From Dongia sedimenti (GTDB taxonomy: Bacteria; Pseudomonadota; Alphaproteobacteria; Dongiales; Dongiaceae), in assembly GCA_030715195.1 (NCBI GenBank), contig JAUYVI010000002.1, forward strand, positions 1 to 64,000: DNA of 64,000 nucleotides, written 5' to 3'. A program made the translations under genes and the position numbers. Positions within the stretch are counted from its first letter, which is position 1, and the number at the start of each line of letters is the position of its first letter. The notes under the pieces are model-generated. The model ran no database searches, was not told the DNA's origin, and worked only from the letters and a program-made list of their open reading frames with translations. Below, piece by piece: positions 53,764-64,000 of this stretch.

Positions 53764-56172
53764 TCACCAGCGATAGCTCAGCGTCGCCAGGACGGTGCGG
53801 CGGTCGCCGAAATAGCAGGTGTCCCAGGCGCAGGAGGCGATGGTGCGCTTGTCGCCGAGATTGCGGGCGTTCACCGAGAGTTTGGCACCTTCGAGCATCG
53901 GGCTGATCCCCCCGAGCTCGTAGTGCAGCGAAGCGTCGAACAGCAGGTAGTCCGGCGTCTTCAGCGTATTGGTGTTGTCGAGCGTCGAGCCGAGATAGCG
54001 GACGCCGAAGCCGAGGCCGAGGCCCTTGAAGTCGCCGCTCCGCAGCGTGTAATCGGCCCAGAGCGATGCCTGGTGGTGCGGAATGCTCTTGACGCGAAAA
54101 CCCTCGTCGCCATCCTCGCTTTTGGTGATCTTCGCATCGAGATAGGTGTAGGAGCCGATCAGGTCGAGGCCCATGTCGAGCGAGGCAACCGCCTCGAACT
54201 CGATGCCGCGGGTGCGCGTCTCGCCGGTCTGGACGCTTTCGCCGGGATGCGTCGGATCAGGATCGGTGGTCAGCACGTTCTGCTGCGTCAGATCGAAGGC
54301 CGAGACCGTGATGAAGCTGTTATAGCCTTCCGGCTGGAACTTCACGCCGACTTCATACTGCTGGCTGGTGGTCGGCTTGAACGGCGCGCCGTCGAAGGTC
54401 GTGCCGATCGCCGGATCGAACGAGGTCGCATAGGAGAAATAGGGCGCGAGGCCGATCGGCGATTTGTAGACCAGCCCGGCGCGCCAGGTGAGGTCGTCGC
54501 TGTACTGGCTGGTGCCGTCGCTCGCGACCAGGTTGCGCGTGCCGTTGCGGGCCCAGTCCTGGCGGATGCTGAGCGCCGCGATCCAGCGCTCGTCGAATGT
54601 GATCTGGTCCTGGAGATAGATGCCGACCTGCCAGAGCGTGTCGACCGTGTGGTCGGTGTCGTCCGGCAGCGAGCCGAAATTGCCGTAATCGGGATCGTAG
54701 ACGTCGATCGGCGTGCCCATGGTGATCGTGCCCTGATCCTCGAGCTCCGAGCGCATCCAGTTGGCGCCGAGCAGGACCTTGTGGCCGAATGGCCCGGTGT
54801 CGAAATCCGCCTCACCGCGCGTGTCGGTCGCCGTGGCATTGAAGTTCGGGCGGGCGGTCCAGATGATGCGATCGACCACGCGGTCCGATCCCGCCTGATA
54901 GCCGATCGCGTTATGAGCGACCAGGTCGTAGTCGTAGTGCGAATAGCGGAAATCCTGGTGGAACGAGAAGACATCGTCGATGCGACGGCTGAACAGGACG
55001 GCCGCGGAATATTGATTGCGATTGAACTTGTCCTGGTCGGGCTCTCCGAGAAACGTGTTGGTCGGGATCGGGCCGTGCGAATTGCTTGTCAGCGTGCCGC
55101 TGACCGGGAAACCCTGCGGGTAGCGCGTCTCGTCATAGCGGAAATCGGTAAGCAGGGTGAGGCTGGTATCCTCGTTCGGATTCCAGGTGAAAGCCGGTGC
55201 GATATAGTAGCGGTTGTCCGGCGTGTGGTCGACCTGGCTGCCGCTGTCGCGCGCGAGCCCGGTCAGGCGATAGAGGAAGCGCTGGTCGCCGCCGAGCGGG
55301 CCGCCGAAATCGAACCGGCCTTCGATATGCTCGTAACTGCCGCCCATCAGCTCGACAACATGCAGCGGCTCCTCGGTCGGACGCTTGGTCACGGCATTGA
55401 CGACGCCGCCCGGCGCCATCTGGCCATAGGTCACCGAGGCCGGGCCTTTCAGGATCTCCAGGCGTTCCAATCCATAGGGCTCGAGCTTCATCTGGCCGGT
55501 GGGCGTCCCGATGCCGTCGCGATAGAGGAACTCCGACGAGTCATAGCCACGGATGCTGATCCAATCGAACCGGCCGTCGCGGCCGAACGGCTGAACCTGG
55601 ACGCCCGACGTGTAGCGCAGCGCGTCGGTGACGCTCTCGGCGCCTTGCGCCTCCATCTGGTCGGCGGTCACGACCGAGATCGATTGCGGCGTTTCGATCA
55701 GTGGCGTGTCGGTCTTGGTTCCCGCCCCGCTCTGCTCCGCGACATAGCCCTCGACCGGCGCCCAGGAGGGCCCGCCGAGCCGCGTGTCCTCGACCGGCAC
55801 CGGCGCCAGCGGAACGATGTTCCCAGCCTCCATCTTCAGCAGGAGCACGGTGTCCGGATCCGTGTAGCGCCAGGTGATGCCGGACCCGGCCAGCATCTGC
55901 GCCAGCGCCTCGTCCCGCGTCAGGCTTCCCTTCACCGGCTTCGAGGTGTGGCCGGCAAGAATCCGGGTATCGACCGTGATCTGGAGGCCCGCCTGATCGC
56001 CGAAGGCCGTCACCGCGCTGGTCAGCGGCTGGGCCGGGAGGTCGAAGGTCCTCACCTGCGCCTGCGCCAGCAAAATGTCCGCGTTTTCCTCGGCGCCCGC
56101 ACCTTCCGAGAGCGCAAGCCCCGCTATGAGTAACGCCGCCAGAATCGGCCGCACCCGAACCATCCCCGCCAT
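53764..56172 (-). CDS. TonB-dependent siderophore receptor with STN signalling domain
   Basis: An 802-residue outer-membrane receptor. After a signal peptide there is an N-terminal STN domain (RTFDLPAQPLTSAVTAFGDQAGLQITVDTRILAGHTSKPVKG), then the plug (TPQSISVVTADQMEAQ, GPASVTYGQMAPGGVVNAVTKRP) and beta-barrel ending in the C-terminal aromatic LATLSYRW. FpvA/FoxA-like. The STN domain signals to FecR, whose gene and FecI-like sigma gene are directly upstream. ATG 56172 is chosen; the long frame to 57003 is non-coding there. Confidence 0.93.
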   Translation of the reverse strand: MAGMVRVRPILAALLIAGLALSEGAGAEENADILLAQAQVRTFDLPAQPLTSAVTAFGDQAGLQITVDTRILAGHTSKPVKGSLTRDEALAQMLAGSGITWRYTDPDTVLLLKMEAGNIVPLAPVPVEDTRLGGPSWAPVEGYVAEQSGAGTKTDTPLIETPQSISVVTADQMEAQGAESVTDALRYTSGVQVQPFGRDGRFDWISIRGYDSSEFLYRDGIGTPTGQMKLEPYGLERLEILKGPASVTYGQMAPGGVVNAVTKRPTEEPLHVVELMGGSYEHIEGRFDFGGPLGGDQRFLYRLTGLARDSGSQVDHTPDNRYYIAPAFTWNPNEDTSLTLLTDFRYDETRYPQGFPVSGTLTSNSHGPIPTNTFLGEPDQDKFNRNQYSAAVLFSRRIDDVFSFHQDFRYSHYDYDLVAHNAIGYQAGSDRVVDRIIWTARPNFNATATDTRGEADFDTGPFGHKVLLGANWMRSELEDQGTITMGTPIDVYDPDYGNFGSLPDDTDHTVDTLWQVGIYLQDQITFDERWIAALSIRQDWARNGTRNLVASDGTSQYSDDLTWRAGLVYKSPIGLAPYFSYATSFDPAIGTTFDGAPFKPTTSQQYEVGVKFQPEGYNSFITVSAFDLTQQNVLTTDPDPTHPGESVQTGETRTRGIEFEAVASLDMGLDLIGSYTYLDAKITKSEDGDEGFRVKSIPHHQASLWADYTLRSGDFKGLGLGFGVRYLGSTLDNTNTLKTPDYLLFDASLHYELGGISPMLEGAKLSVNARNLGDKRTIASCAWDTCYFGDRRTVLATLSYRW

Positions 56173-56267
56173 CGCCCCACCCCAAATCTTAGTGCGAACA
56201 ATTCTTATTCGCATACCCAGAGACAAGACGAGGGCAGGACGTCGATCTTCAGGCGACGACACGAAAA

Positions 56268-57215
56268 TTATTTCGCGGATGGGTCCGCGCCCGAAATCAG
56301 AACCAGCCAGGGGGTCAACTCCCGCACCCGGCCATGATGCGGCTCGACCACCGTCCGCAGGGCACGCAGCGGATCGTCGAGATCGTAGATGCCGGTGACC
56401 GGTTGCGCCGCCAATGCATCGTCCGTCACCACGACCAGCCCGGCCCGATAGCGCGCGATCTCGGCGACCGCGGCGCCCACCGTGCCGCTTTCGACCATCA
56501 GCCGATGCCGGCGCCAGGCAGCGATGCCGGCCGGCGTGCCGTGCACGGTGACGGTGGCACCCGCCGCATCGATCGTCAGCCGATCTCCGGGCGCGAGCTC
56601 CGCCGGCTGCGCGGCACCCGGATAGTCGACCGTGACGGCGCCCCGCTCCACCGCCACGCGGACCGCATCCTGTGCCATATCGACGTCGAAGGCGGTGCCC
56701 TTCACCGTCACGGCGACGGCGTTCGCGTGCACCGTGAAGGGCCGCGCCGGATCCGGCGCCACGTCGAAGAAGGCGCGGCCTTCGAGCAGCGTCACATCGC
56801 GCGCTCCCGTTTGCAGGTCGGCGGCGATGGCAGTTCCGGAATCGAGCTCGACCTGCGATCCGTCGTCGAGGCCGACGGTGCGTGCCTCGCCAATGCCGGT
56901 CCGATAATCGGCCTGCAGCGAAAGCCAGAGACCGGGACCGATCGCGAGAACCAGGCAGGCGGCGATGGCGGCGCCGGTCAAAGCGAGCGCCACGCGTCGC
57001 CACGGCTTGGGCCGCGCCGGCTCCAGCGGCAGGATCGCCGGTCCGACCGTAGCGGCAAGCCGCCAGGCCTGCTCGGCCAGCCGCCAGGCTTCGGCATGAC
57101 GCGCGCTGGTCTCGAGCCAGGCGACAAGTTCGGCGGCATCGATGGCGCCGCTGCGATGCGCAAGCCAGCGCCTGGCGGCCTCGTCGAACAAGGGATTCCG
57201 ATCAGCTGTCATCAT
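56268..57215 (-). CDS. FecR-family anti-sigma factor/signal transducer
   Basis: A 315-residue FecR protein: N-terminal DUF4880-like part (FDEAARRWLAHRSGAIDAAELVAWLE), one membrane helix (VALALTGAAIAACLVLAIGP), the FecR domain (YRTGIGEARTVGLDDGSQVELDSGTAIA...GRAFFDVAPDPARPFTVHA) and a C-terminal secretin-like part that would contact the receptor STN domain. Its start overlaps the end of the sigma gene by 14 bp. Confidence 0.93.
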   Translation of the reverse strand: MMTADRNPLFDEAARRWLAHRSGAIDAAELVAWLETSARHAEAWRLAEQAWRLAATVGPAILPLEPARPKPWRRVALALTGAAIAACLVLAIGPGLWLSLQADYRTGIGEARTVGLDDGSQVELDSGTAIAADLQTGARDVTLLEGRAFFDVAPDPARPFTVHANAVAVTVKGTAFDVDMAQDAVRVAVERGAVTVDYPGAAQPAELAPGDRLTIDAAGATVTVHGTPAGIAAWRRHRLMVESGTVGAAVAEIARYRAGLVVVTDDALAAQPVTGIYDLDDPLRALRTVVEPHHGRVRELTPWLVLISGADPSAK

Positions 57216-57873
57216 CCGCCACCGCCGGAGCGCCTCGGCCCCCGATAGAAGAGACGTTTGCCGAGGGGATTTCTTCAGCCGGTCCCGCCAACCGCAACAT
57301 GCATTGCGCCAGCGCCTCCTGGACCAGGTTGTGGGCGCGCGTCTGCGAGATCCCGAGTTGCCGCCCGATCTCGGCGAAGGTCTTGTCGCCGAACCGGTGC
57401 AGCTCGAAGGCGAGCCTTGTCCGCGGCGGAAGCTCAGCCAGCGCGGCAGCCACAATGCGCAAGGCATCGCGGTCCACCGCCTGGCGCTCGGGGTCGACGC
57501 CCGGCGCTTCGACCTCATCCAGCGCCGGCGAGGCTTCAGCCCAGGAATCCGCGCTGAGGCGGCGGGCGACATCGGTCGCGAGGTTGCGCACGATGCGATA
57601 GAGATAGCCGATCGGCTGGGCGATCCGATCGGCCTCGGCACGCTCCTTCTCCGCGGCGGCGGAGAAGCGCAGCCACGCCTCCTGGACCACATCCTCCGCA
57701 CGTGCCCGATCGCCCACAATCGGCGCGGCATAGTCCACCAGCGCCGCCCGATGGGCGAGATAGAGTTCGAGATAAGCTTCGCGTCCGCTCAAAGATGCCT
57801 GCCCCCGCCGGTACGATAGAGTTGTTGCGAGCGATTCGCAATTGCGGACGGAAACCGTCTCTTTTGGCCGCAT
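57202..57873 (-). CDS. FecI-like ECF sigma factor
   Basis: A 223-residue ECF sigma factor with region 2 (IVGDRARAEDVVQEAWLRFSAAA, PIGYLYRIVRNLATDVARR) and region 4 (LAELPPRTRLAFELHRFGDKTFAEIGRQLGISQTRAHNLVQEAL), both matching the FecI subgroup. Order sigma, FecR, receptor on one strand is the standard iron-responsive cell-surface signalling set. The N-terminal 30 residues are basic and may be an over-extension of the start. Confidence 0.92.
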   Translation of the reverse strand: MRPKETVSVRNCESLATTLSYRRGQASLSGREAYLELYLAHRAALVDYAAPIVGDRARAEDVVQEAWLRFSAAAEKERAEADRIAQPIGYLYRIVRNLATDVARRLSADSWAEASPALDEVEAPGVDPERQAVDRDALRIVAAALAELPPRTRLAFELHRFGDKTFAEIGRQLGISQTRAHNLVQEALAQCMLRLAGPAEEIPSANVSSIGGRGAPAVADDDS

Positions 57874-57924
57874 TGAAAGCCGCCGCGCGCCGCCTTATTG
57901 GTAGGGGGTAAAAGGTGGGTGATT

Positions 57925-58722
57925 GTGACCGCGAACGCTCAGACTGCCGAAATGCCCGTCATCTTCGTCTCCCATGGCAGCCCGATGCTGCCCTTCGAGG
58001 ACATCCCGGCCCGGAAGTTCATGCTCGGGCTCGGCGCCAAGTTGCCGCGTCCGAAGGCGATCCTCTGCATCTCGGCGCATTGGGAAAGCCCCACGGTGCG
58101 GGCGACGGGCGCGGAGAAGCTGGAGACGATCCACGACTTCTTCGGCTTCCCGAAGGCGCTCTATGAGCTGGAGTTCGACGCACCGGGCTCGCCGGAGCTG
58201 GCGACGCGCGCCGTCGGACTGCTGAAGGATGCCGGTATCGCGGCGGAGGTCGATGCCGGGCGCGGGCGCGACCATGGCTGCTGGAACCCGCTGATGCTGA
58301 TCTATCCGCAATCCGGCATCCCGGTGGTCCAGCTCTCGCTGATCGACGGCGGCGATGCCGAGGCGCATCTGAAGCTGGGCGAAGCGCTGGCGCCGCTGCG
58401 CCGGGAGGGCGTGCTGATCTTCTGCTCGGGCGGCGCGGTGCACAATCTGCGCTGGCTCGACCGCGAGGGCCGCGGCGGCACCATCGACTGGGCCGAGGCC
58501 TTCGATCGCTGGGTCGATGCCAAGATCGCGGCAGGCGACGCGCAGGCCCTGGCGCACTATCGCGACCAGGCGCCGAACGCCGCCCTGGCGCATCCGAGCG
58601 AGGAGCACTTCCTGCCGCTGCTGGTGGCGATGGGCGCCGCGAAGGACAACGCCAAGGGCAGGCGCATCCATGAGAGCTTCAACCTCGGCAGCCTGTCGAT
58701 GGCCGCTTACGAGTGGCGGTAG
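57925..58722 (+). CDS. class III extradiol dioxygenase, DODA/YgiD type
   Basis: A 265-residue protein of the LigB-type extradiol dioxygenase family, like 4,5-DOPA dioxygenase YgiD. Iron ligands and active-site histidines are in FVSHGSP, ISAHWES, RGRDHGCWNPL and CSGGAVHNLRW, plus a C-terminal HPSEEHFLPLL. Start chosen at GTG 57925, with AAGGTGG six bases upstream; a TTG at 57898 and ATG at 57952 are alternatives. Natural substrate uncertain. Confidence 0.88.
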   Translation: MTANAQTAEMPVIFVSHGSPMLPFEDIPARKFMLGLGAKLPRPKAILCISAHWESPTVRATGAEKLETIHDFFGFPKALYELEFDAPGSPELATRAVGLLKDAGIAAEVDAGRGRDHGCWNPLMLIYPQSGIPVVQLSLIDGGDAEAHLKLGEALAPLRREGVLIFCSGGAVHNLRWLDREGRGGTIDWAEAFDRWVDAKIAAGDAQALAHYRDQAPNAALAHPSEEHFLPLLVAMGAAKDNAKGRRIHESFNLGSLSMAAYEWR

Positions 58723-59763
58723 CTAGGGAAGCGGTCGGCGAATGCAGGCCACCGGGTCCCTGCGCTGTCGAATCAACACCGGCACCATCTCGCGATAGAC
58801 CGCCCACAAACCGCGGTAAGGCTTCGGGCACTGTGTGCGGATCATCGCGTGCAGTTCCGGCAGCCGGTGATACGGCACCATGGGGAACATGTGGTGCTCG
58901 GCGTGATAGTTCATGTTGCTGTAGAGAAAACGCAGCACCGGATTGAGCAGCACGGTCCGGGTGTTCAGCCTATGGTCCCAGACATCCTCCGCGAGCCCGG
59001 CATGCAGCGCCAGGTTCATCAGATGGCTGATGAAGGCGCCGTAGAAGCGCGGCAGAACGATCAGCATGGCCGGCAAGATGCTCTGCATGAGGATGCAGGC
59101 GGCGATCACCGCCAGGATGATGCCGAGATAGATGCGGGACGCGCGGATCACCTTGCGGCGCTCGGGCTCGGGAACGAATTGCTCGCCCTCCTCCGTCAGC
59201 CGGCCGCGCGCATGGCGCATGAGGCGGATGATCTGGCTGATGCCGTCCTTCAGAAAGAAGAGATCGGAGGCGATGCCGATGAGGTCCGGTGGGCGCGGCA
59301 CGGCGATTTCGGAATCCTTGCCGACGATCGAGGTATGACTGTGGTGACGGGTGTGGCTCCAGCGGTAATAGCGCGCCTCGCGCAAGGTCATGAAGGCGCA
59401 GAGCTGATAGGCGAGCTCGTTGAGCCGCCGGGTCTTGAACGGCGTGCCGTGCGAGAGCTCATGGTGCCGGTGATCGGAAGCGGCATAGAGCACGCCGTAG
59501 ACCACGAAGAACGGCACGCACCACCAGGTGCCCCAGGTGAGCACGCCACCGATGCCGGCGACGACGAGCAGGCCGAGCCAGAGGCCGAAATCGCGGAGTG
59601 CGGCGGCGTCCGAACGCTGGATCAGCTTGCGGAACTCGGTGCGGTCGATCTTGGGTGAGAACCAGGACCGCTCGACTTTTTCCTCGAAGGCATCCTCGGT
59701 GAGAAGAGTTGCGCCCTCGGTACCACCGGTCAGCCGGTAGTCTTTCCACGCCACGCCAGTCAT
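58723..59763 (-). CDS. membrane fatty-acid desaturase-family protein
   Basis: A 346-residue membrane di-iron enzyme. The three histidine boxes are HRHHELSH, HTRHHSH and NYHAEHHMFP, separated by hydrophobic helices. It could be a fatty-acid desaturase or a related hydroxylase (the third box with NYHAEHH resembles the crtR/desaturase group). It converges with the dioxygenase gene directly, its stop being one base away. Confidence 0.88.
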   Translation of the reverse strand: MTGVAWKDYRLTGGTEGATLLTEDAFEEKVERSWFSPKIDRTEFRKLIQRSDAAALRDFGLWLGLLVVAGIGGVLTWGTWWCVPFFVVYGVLYAASDHRHHELSHGTPFKTRRLNELAYQLCAFMTLREARYYRWSHTRHHSHTSIVGKDSEIAVPRPPDLIGIASDLFFLKDGISQIIRLMRHARGRLTEEGEQFVPEPERRKVIRASRIYLGIILAVIAACILMQSILPAMLIVLPRFYGAFISHLMNLALHAGLAEDVWDHRLNTRTVLLNPVLRFLYSNMNYHAEHHMFPMVPYHRLPELHAMIRTQCPKPYRGLWAVYREMVPVLIRQRRDPVACIRRPLP

Positions 59764-59857
59764 CGTTCCCCCGTCCCCACGGTTTTGAGGAAGGTAGCAC
59801 GAGCCGGCGCTGGATCAACGATGCAGACTTTGCCTTGAAAGAGCTCGGCGGCACTCA

Positions 59858-59980
59858 CCCTCTCCCTCCGCCCTCCCCCTTGCAGGGGGAGGGGACCAGA
59901 GCGCGTGCGTGGCTTTTAGCCAATGAGAAACCCTCTCTTTGTCCCCTCCCCCTGCGAGGGGGAGGGTTAGGGAGAGGGTC
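59858..59980. repeat. pair of CCCTCCCCC/GGGGGAGGG inverted repeats
   Basis: Two hairpins, each CCCTCCCCC-TTGCA-GGGGGAGGG-like, lie about 90 bp apart in the gap between the desaturase gene and grxD, with flanking CCCTCTCC/GGAGAGGG. A relative is at 32437-32480. This is a dispersed intergenic repeat; no gene is present between 59764 and 60018. Confidence 0.65.
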
Positions 59981-60018
59981 TGTTAGACGTCGCGTTGCAG
60001 ATCGGCGCGCGCTCGAAC

Positions 60019-60360
<342 letters not shown>

Positions 60361-60417
60361 CGTCCTATTCCTCTTGCTGGGCGTCCCATCAGTATAAAAC
60401 GCCGTGGCTCAATCCGG

Positions 60418-60657
60418 CTATGCGTTCGCCGGAGCGTTGGTTTGCAATGCGAGCGCATGGAGCTGGTCGCCCATCCGGCCGCGCAGGGCCTGATAGACCA
60501 TCTGGTGCTGCTGCACCCGGCTCTTGCCGACGAAGGAGGCCGAGGTGACCTGGGCGGCGTAGTGGTCGCCGTCGCCGCGCAGATCCTCGATCACCACCTC
60601 GGCGTCGGGGATTCCCTCTTTGATCAGCCGCGCGATTTCGCTGGCTTCCATCGCCAT
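60418..60657 (-). CDS. bolA: BolA-family protein
   Basis: A 79-residue BolA protein, compact form, with GDGDHYAAQVTSASFVGKSRVQQHQMVYQALRG; the conserved histidine in VQQHQ and the preceding FVGKSRV loop match the family. Works with Grx4 in iron-sulfur cluster handling. It lies 22 bp after purL. Confidence 0.95.
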   Translation of the reverse strand: MAMEASEIARLIKEGIPDAEVVIEDLRGDGDHYAAQVTSASFVGKSRVQQHQMVYQALRGRMGDQLHALALQTNAPANA

Positions 60658-60679
60658 GGAGATTACCCCGCCTTCTCAG

Positions 60680-62904
<2,225 letters not shown>

Positions 62905-62908
<4 letters not shown>

Positions 62909-63597
62909 GCCGCGAGAGCCTCCGCCATCGCCTTGAACAAGCCCCTGCCGTCGGTCGAGCCCAGCAGCTCGCGGATCGCGTTCTCCGGATGCGGCATCAG
63001 GCCCAGCACGTTCTTGGTGCGGTTGAAGACGCCGGCGATCGCGCGCTGCGAGCCATTCGGATTGTGCGACGGGTCGAGACTGCCGTCCGGCGCGCAATAG
63101 CGGAACGCGACCTGGTCGCGCGATTCGAGCTCGTCGAGCGTCTTCTCGTCGGCGTAGTAATTGCCTTCATGATGGGCGACCGGGATCGAGAGCACCTGGC
63201 CCTTCTCGTAGCGCGAAGTGAACAGCGACTGCGAGGTTTCAACCCGGAGGTTCACATTGCGGCAGACGAATTTCAGACCGGCATTCTGTTGCAATACCCC
63301 GGGCAGCAGGCCCGCTTCGGTGATGATCTGGAAGCCGTTGCAGATGCCGAGCACCGCCATGCCCTGGTCGGCGCGGGCCTTGACCTCGCGCAGGATCGGC
63401 GAATGGGCGGCGATGGCGCCGCAGCGCAAGTAGTCGCCGTAGGAGAAGCCGCCGGGGACCAGGACCAGATCGACCTTGGGGAGCTCGGTGTCGCGGTGCC
63501 AGACCATCACCGGCGGCGTGCCGGTGATCTCGGTCAGCGCGGCCTCGGCATCCTTCTCGCGGTTGGAGCCGGGGAAAACGACGATCGCGGATTTCAT
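62905..63597 (-). CDS. purQ: phosphoribosylformylglycinamidine synthase subunit PurQ
   Basis: A 230-residue class I glutamine amidotransferase. Catalytic cysteine in GICNGFQI; the His-Glu pair is near HPENA. It supplies ammonia to PurL. ATG 63597 is chosen ([15 protein letters not shown] follows); the purQ-purL overlap is four bases. Confidence 0.98.
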
Positions 63598-63639
63598 GGG
63601 GCCTCCGGAGTGCACAACGGGGGACACAAAACTGTGCCG

Positions 63640-63722
63640 TCATGCCCGGACTTGGTCCGGGCATCCACGCCTTTGGCGCGGATGAAAGGCGTGGATCCCC
63701 GGGCCAAGCCCGGGGATGACGA
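63640..63722. repeat. palindromic dispersed repeat between purS and purQ
   Basis: A repeat with several nested inverted repeats: GCCCGGAC/GTCCGGGC, CACGCCTTT/AAAGGCGTG and CCCCGGG/CCCGGGG, bordered by GTCAT and ATGAC. This family of intergenic palindromes is common in alphaproteobacteria. It sits inside what would be the purS-purQ operon, where it could act on mRNA stability. Confidence 0.75.
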
Positions 63723-63748
63723 GTGAGTATGGATCGACAGCGCGCGCA

Positions 63749-63991
63749 CTATTCGACCAGGTCCACCGAGTAGTTTTCGATGACCGTGTTCGCGAGCAGC
63801 TTCGCGCACATCTGATCGACCTCGGACTTGGCTTTCGCCTTGTCGCTCTCCTTCAGGTCGATCTCGATGAACTTGCCCTGGCGGACATCGCCGACTTTAT
63901 CGAAGCCGAGCGAGTGGAGGGCGTTGGCGATGGCGCGTCCCTGGGGATCGAGGACGCCGTTCTTCAGGGTGATATGGACGCGGGCTTTCAT
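63749..63991 (-). CDS. purS: phosphoribosylformylglycinamidine synthase subunit PurS
   Basis: An 80-residue PurS with MKARVHITLKNGVLDPQGRAIANALHSLGF start and VRQGKFIEIDL core. It bridges PurL and PurQ. It is 151 bp before purQ, a gap filled by a palindromic repeat. Further pur genes (purC) are expected beyond the window edge. Confidence 0.97.
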   Translation of the reverse strand: MKARVHITLKNGVLDPQGRAIANALHSLGFDKVGDVRQGKFIEIDLKESDKAKAKSEVDQMCAKLLANTVIENYSVDLVE

Positions 63992-64000
63992 GACACTCCG

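Noticed and set aside
53764..57003. A single 1079-residue reading frame covering the TonB receptor and sequence further upstream
   Set aside because: The first part is an Arg/Gly-rich shadow of the fecR gene on the same strand in another frame; the receptor's signal peptide and STN domain begin at 56172.

Overview
This window looks like a chromosomal segment from a high-GC alphaproteobacterium, probably of the Rhodospirillales. The reasons are the block purS-purQ-purL-bolA-grxD at the right end, which is typical of alphaproteobacteria, four proteins of the PAS_5 family that is expanded in Rhodospirillales, a CtrA-like TTAA-N7-TTAA box, and strong GC bias at third codon positions. The taxonomic call is inference. 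Most of the window is chromosomal metabolism on both strands; 27.6-32.4 kb is clearly accessory.

0-8.2 kb: the most unusual region. A small gene (4979-5416) encodes a 29-residue leader followed by nine 13-residue repeats of the form ARDDDERAAVSVF. It is followed 20 bp later by a YcaO enzyme, and a TfuA-like gene reads away from the same 355-bp intergenic region. YcaO plus TfuA is a pairing known from ribosomally made, modified peptides (RiPPs), so this is very likely a RiPP locus with a multi-core precursor. A Rieske oxygenase, a PLP-fold enzyme and three PAS_5 proteins surround it.

8.3-21 kb: an EF-G-like GTPase, then a tight minus-strand operon kinase / FAD-GcvT dehydrogenase / FAD-GcvT dehydrogenase / kinase, which suggests catabolism of a methylated amine. 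A PAP2 phosphatase, an esterase-like alpha/beta hydrolase and a trimethylamine-dehydrogenase-like flavoprotein follow. 21-28 kb: a MacA/MacB-type export system split over three genes, several small exported proteins and a FUSC membrane protein.

27.6-32.4 kb: accessory patch. It holds a DUF2280 (phage-associated) gene carrying a short repeat also found at 0.27-0.45 kb, an orphan Phd-type antitoxin, a DUF982-like gene, and a tRNA-Leu(UAA) gene cut in two at the anticodon loop by a 1.1-kb insert that itself carries a different, intact tRNA-Leu(UAA). A second copy of the tRNA 3' half lies 0.6 kb further on, suggesting stepwise integration at one site.

32.5-64 kb: ordinary chromosome. It contains a CinA-like protein, SfsA, methionine aminopeptidase, a metallo-hydrolase, RadC, an HTH regulator with a divergent epimerase, aldo/keto reductase, serine hydrolase, a beta-hydroxyacid dehydrogenase, a giant patatin-like protein, an MFS transporter, a DUF305/YncE/sigma/anti-sigma operon, an aldehyde dehydrogenase, a FecI-FecR-TonB receptor iron-uptake set, an extradiol dioxygenase, a fatty-acid desaturase, and finally grxD, bolA, purL, purQ and purS.
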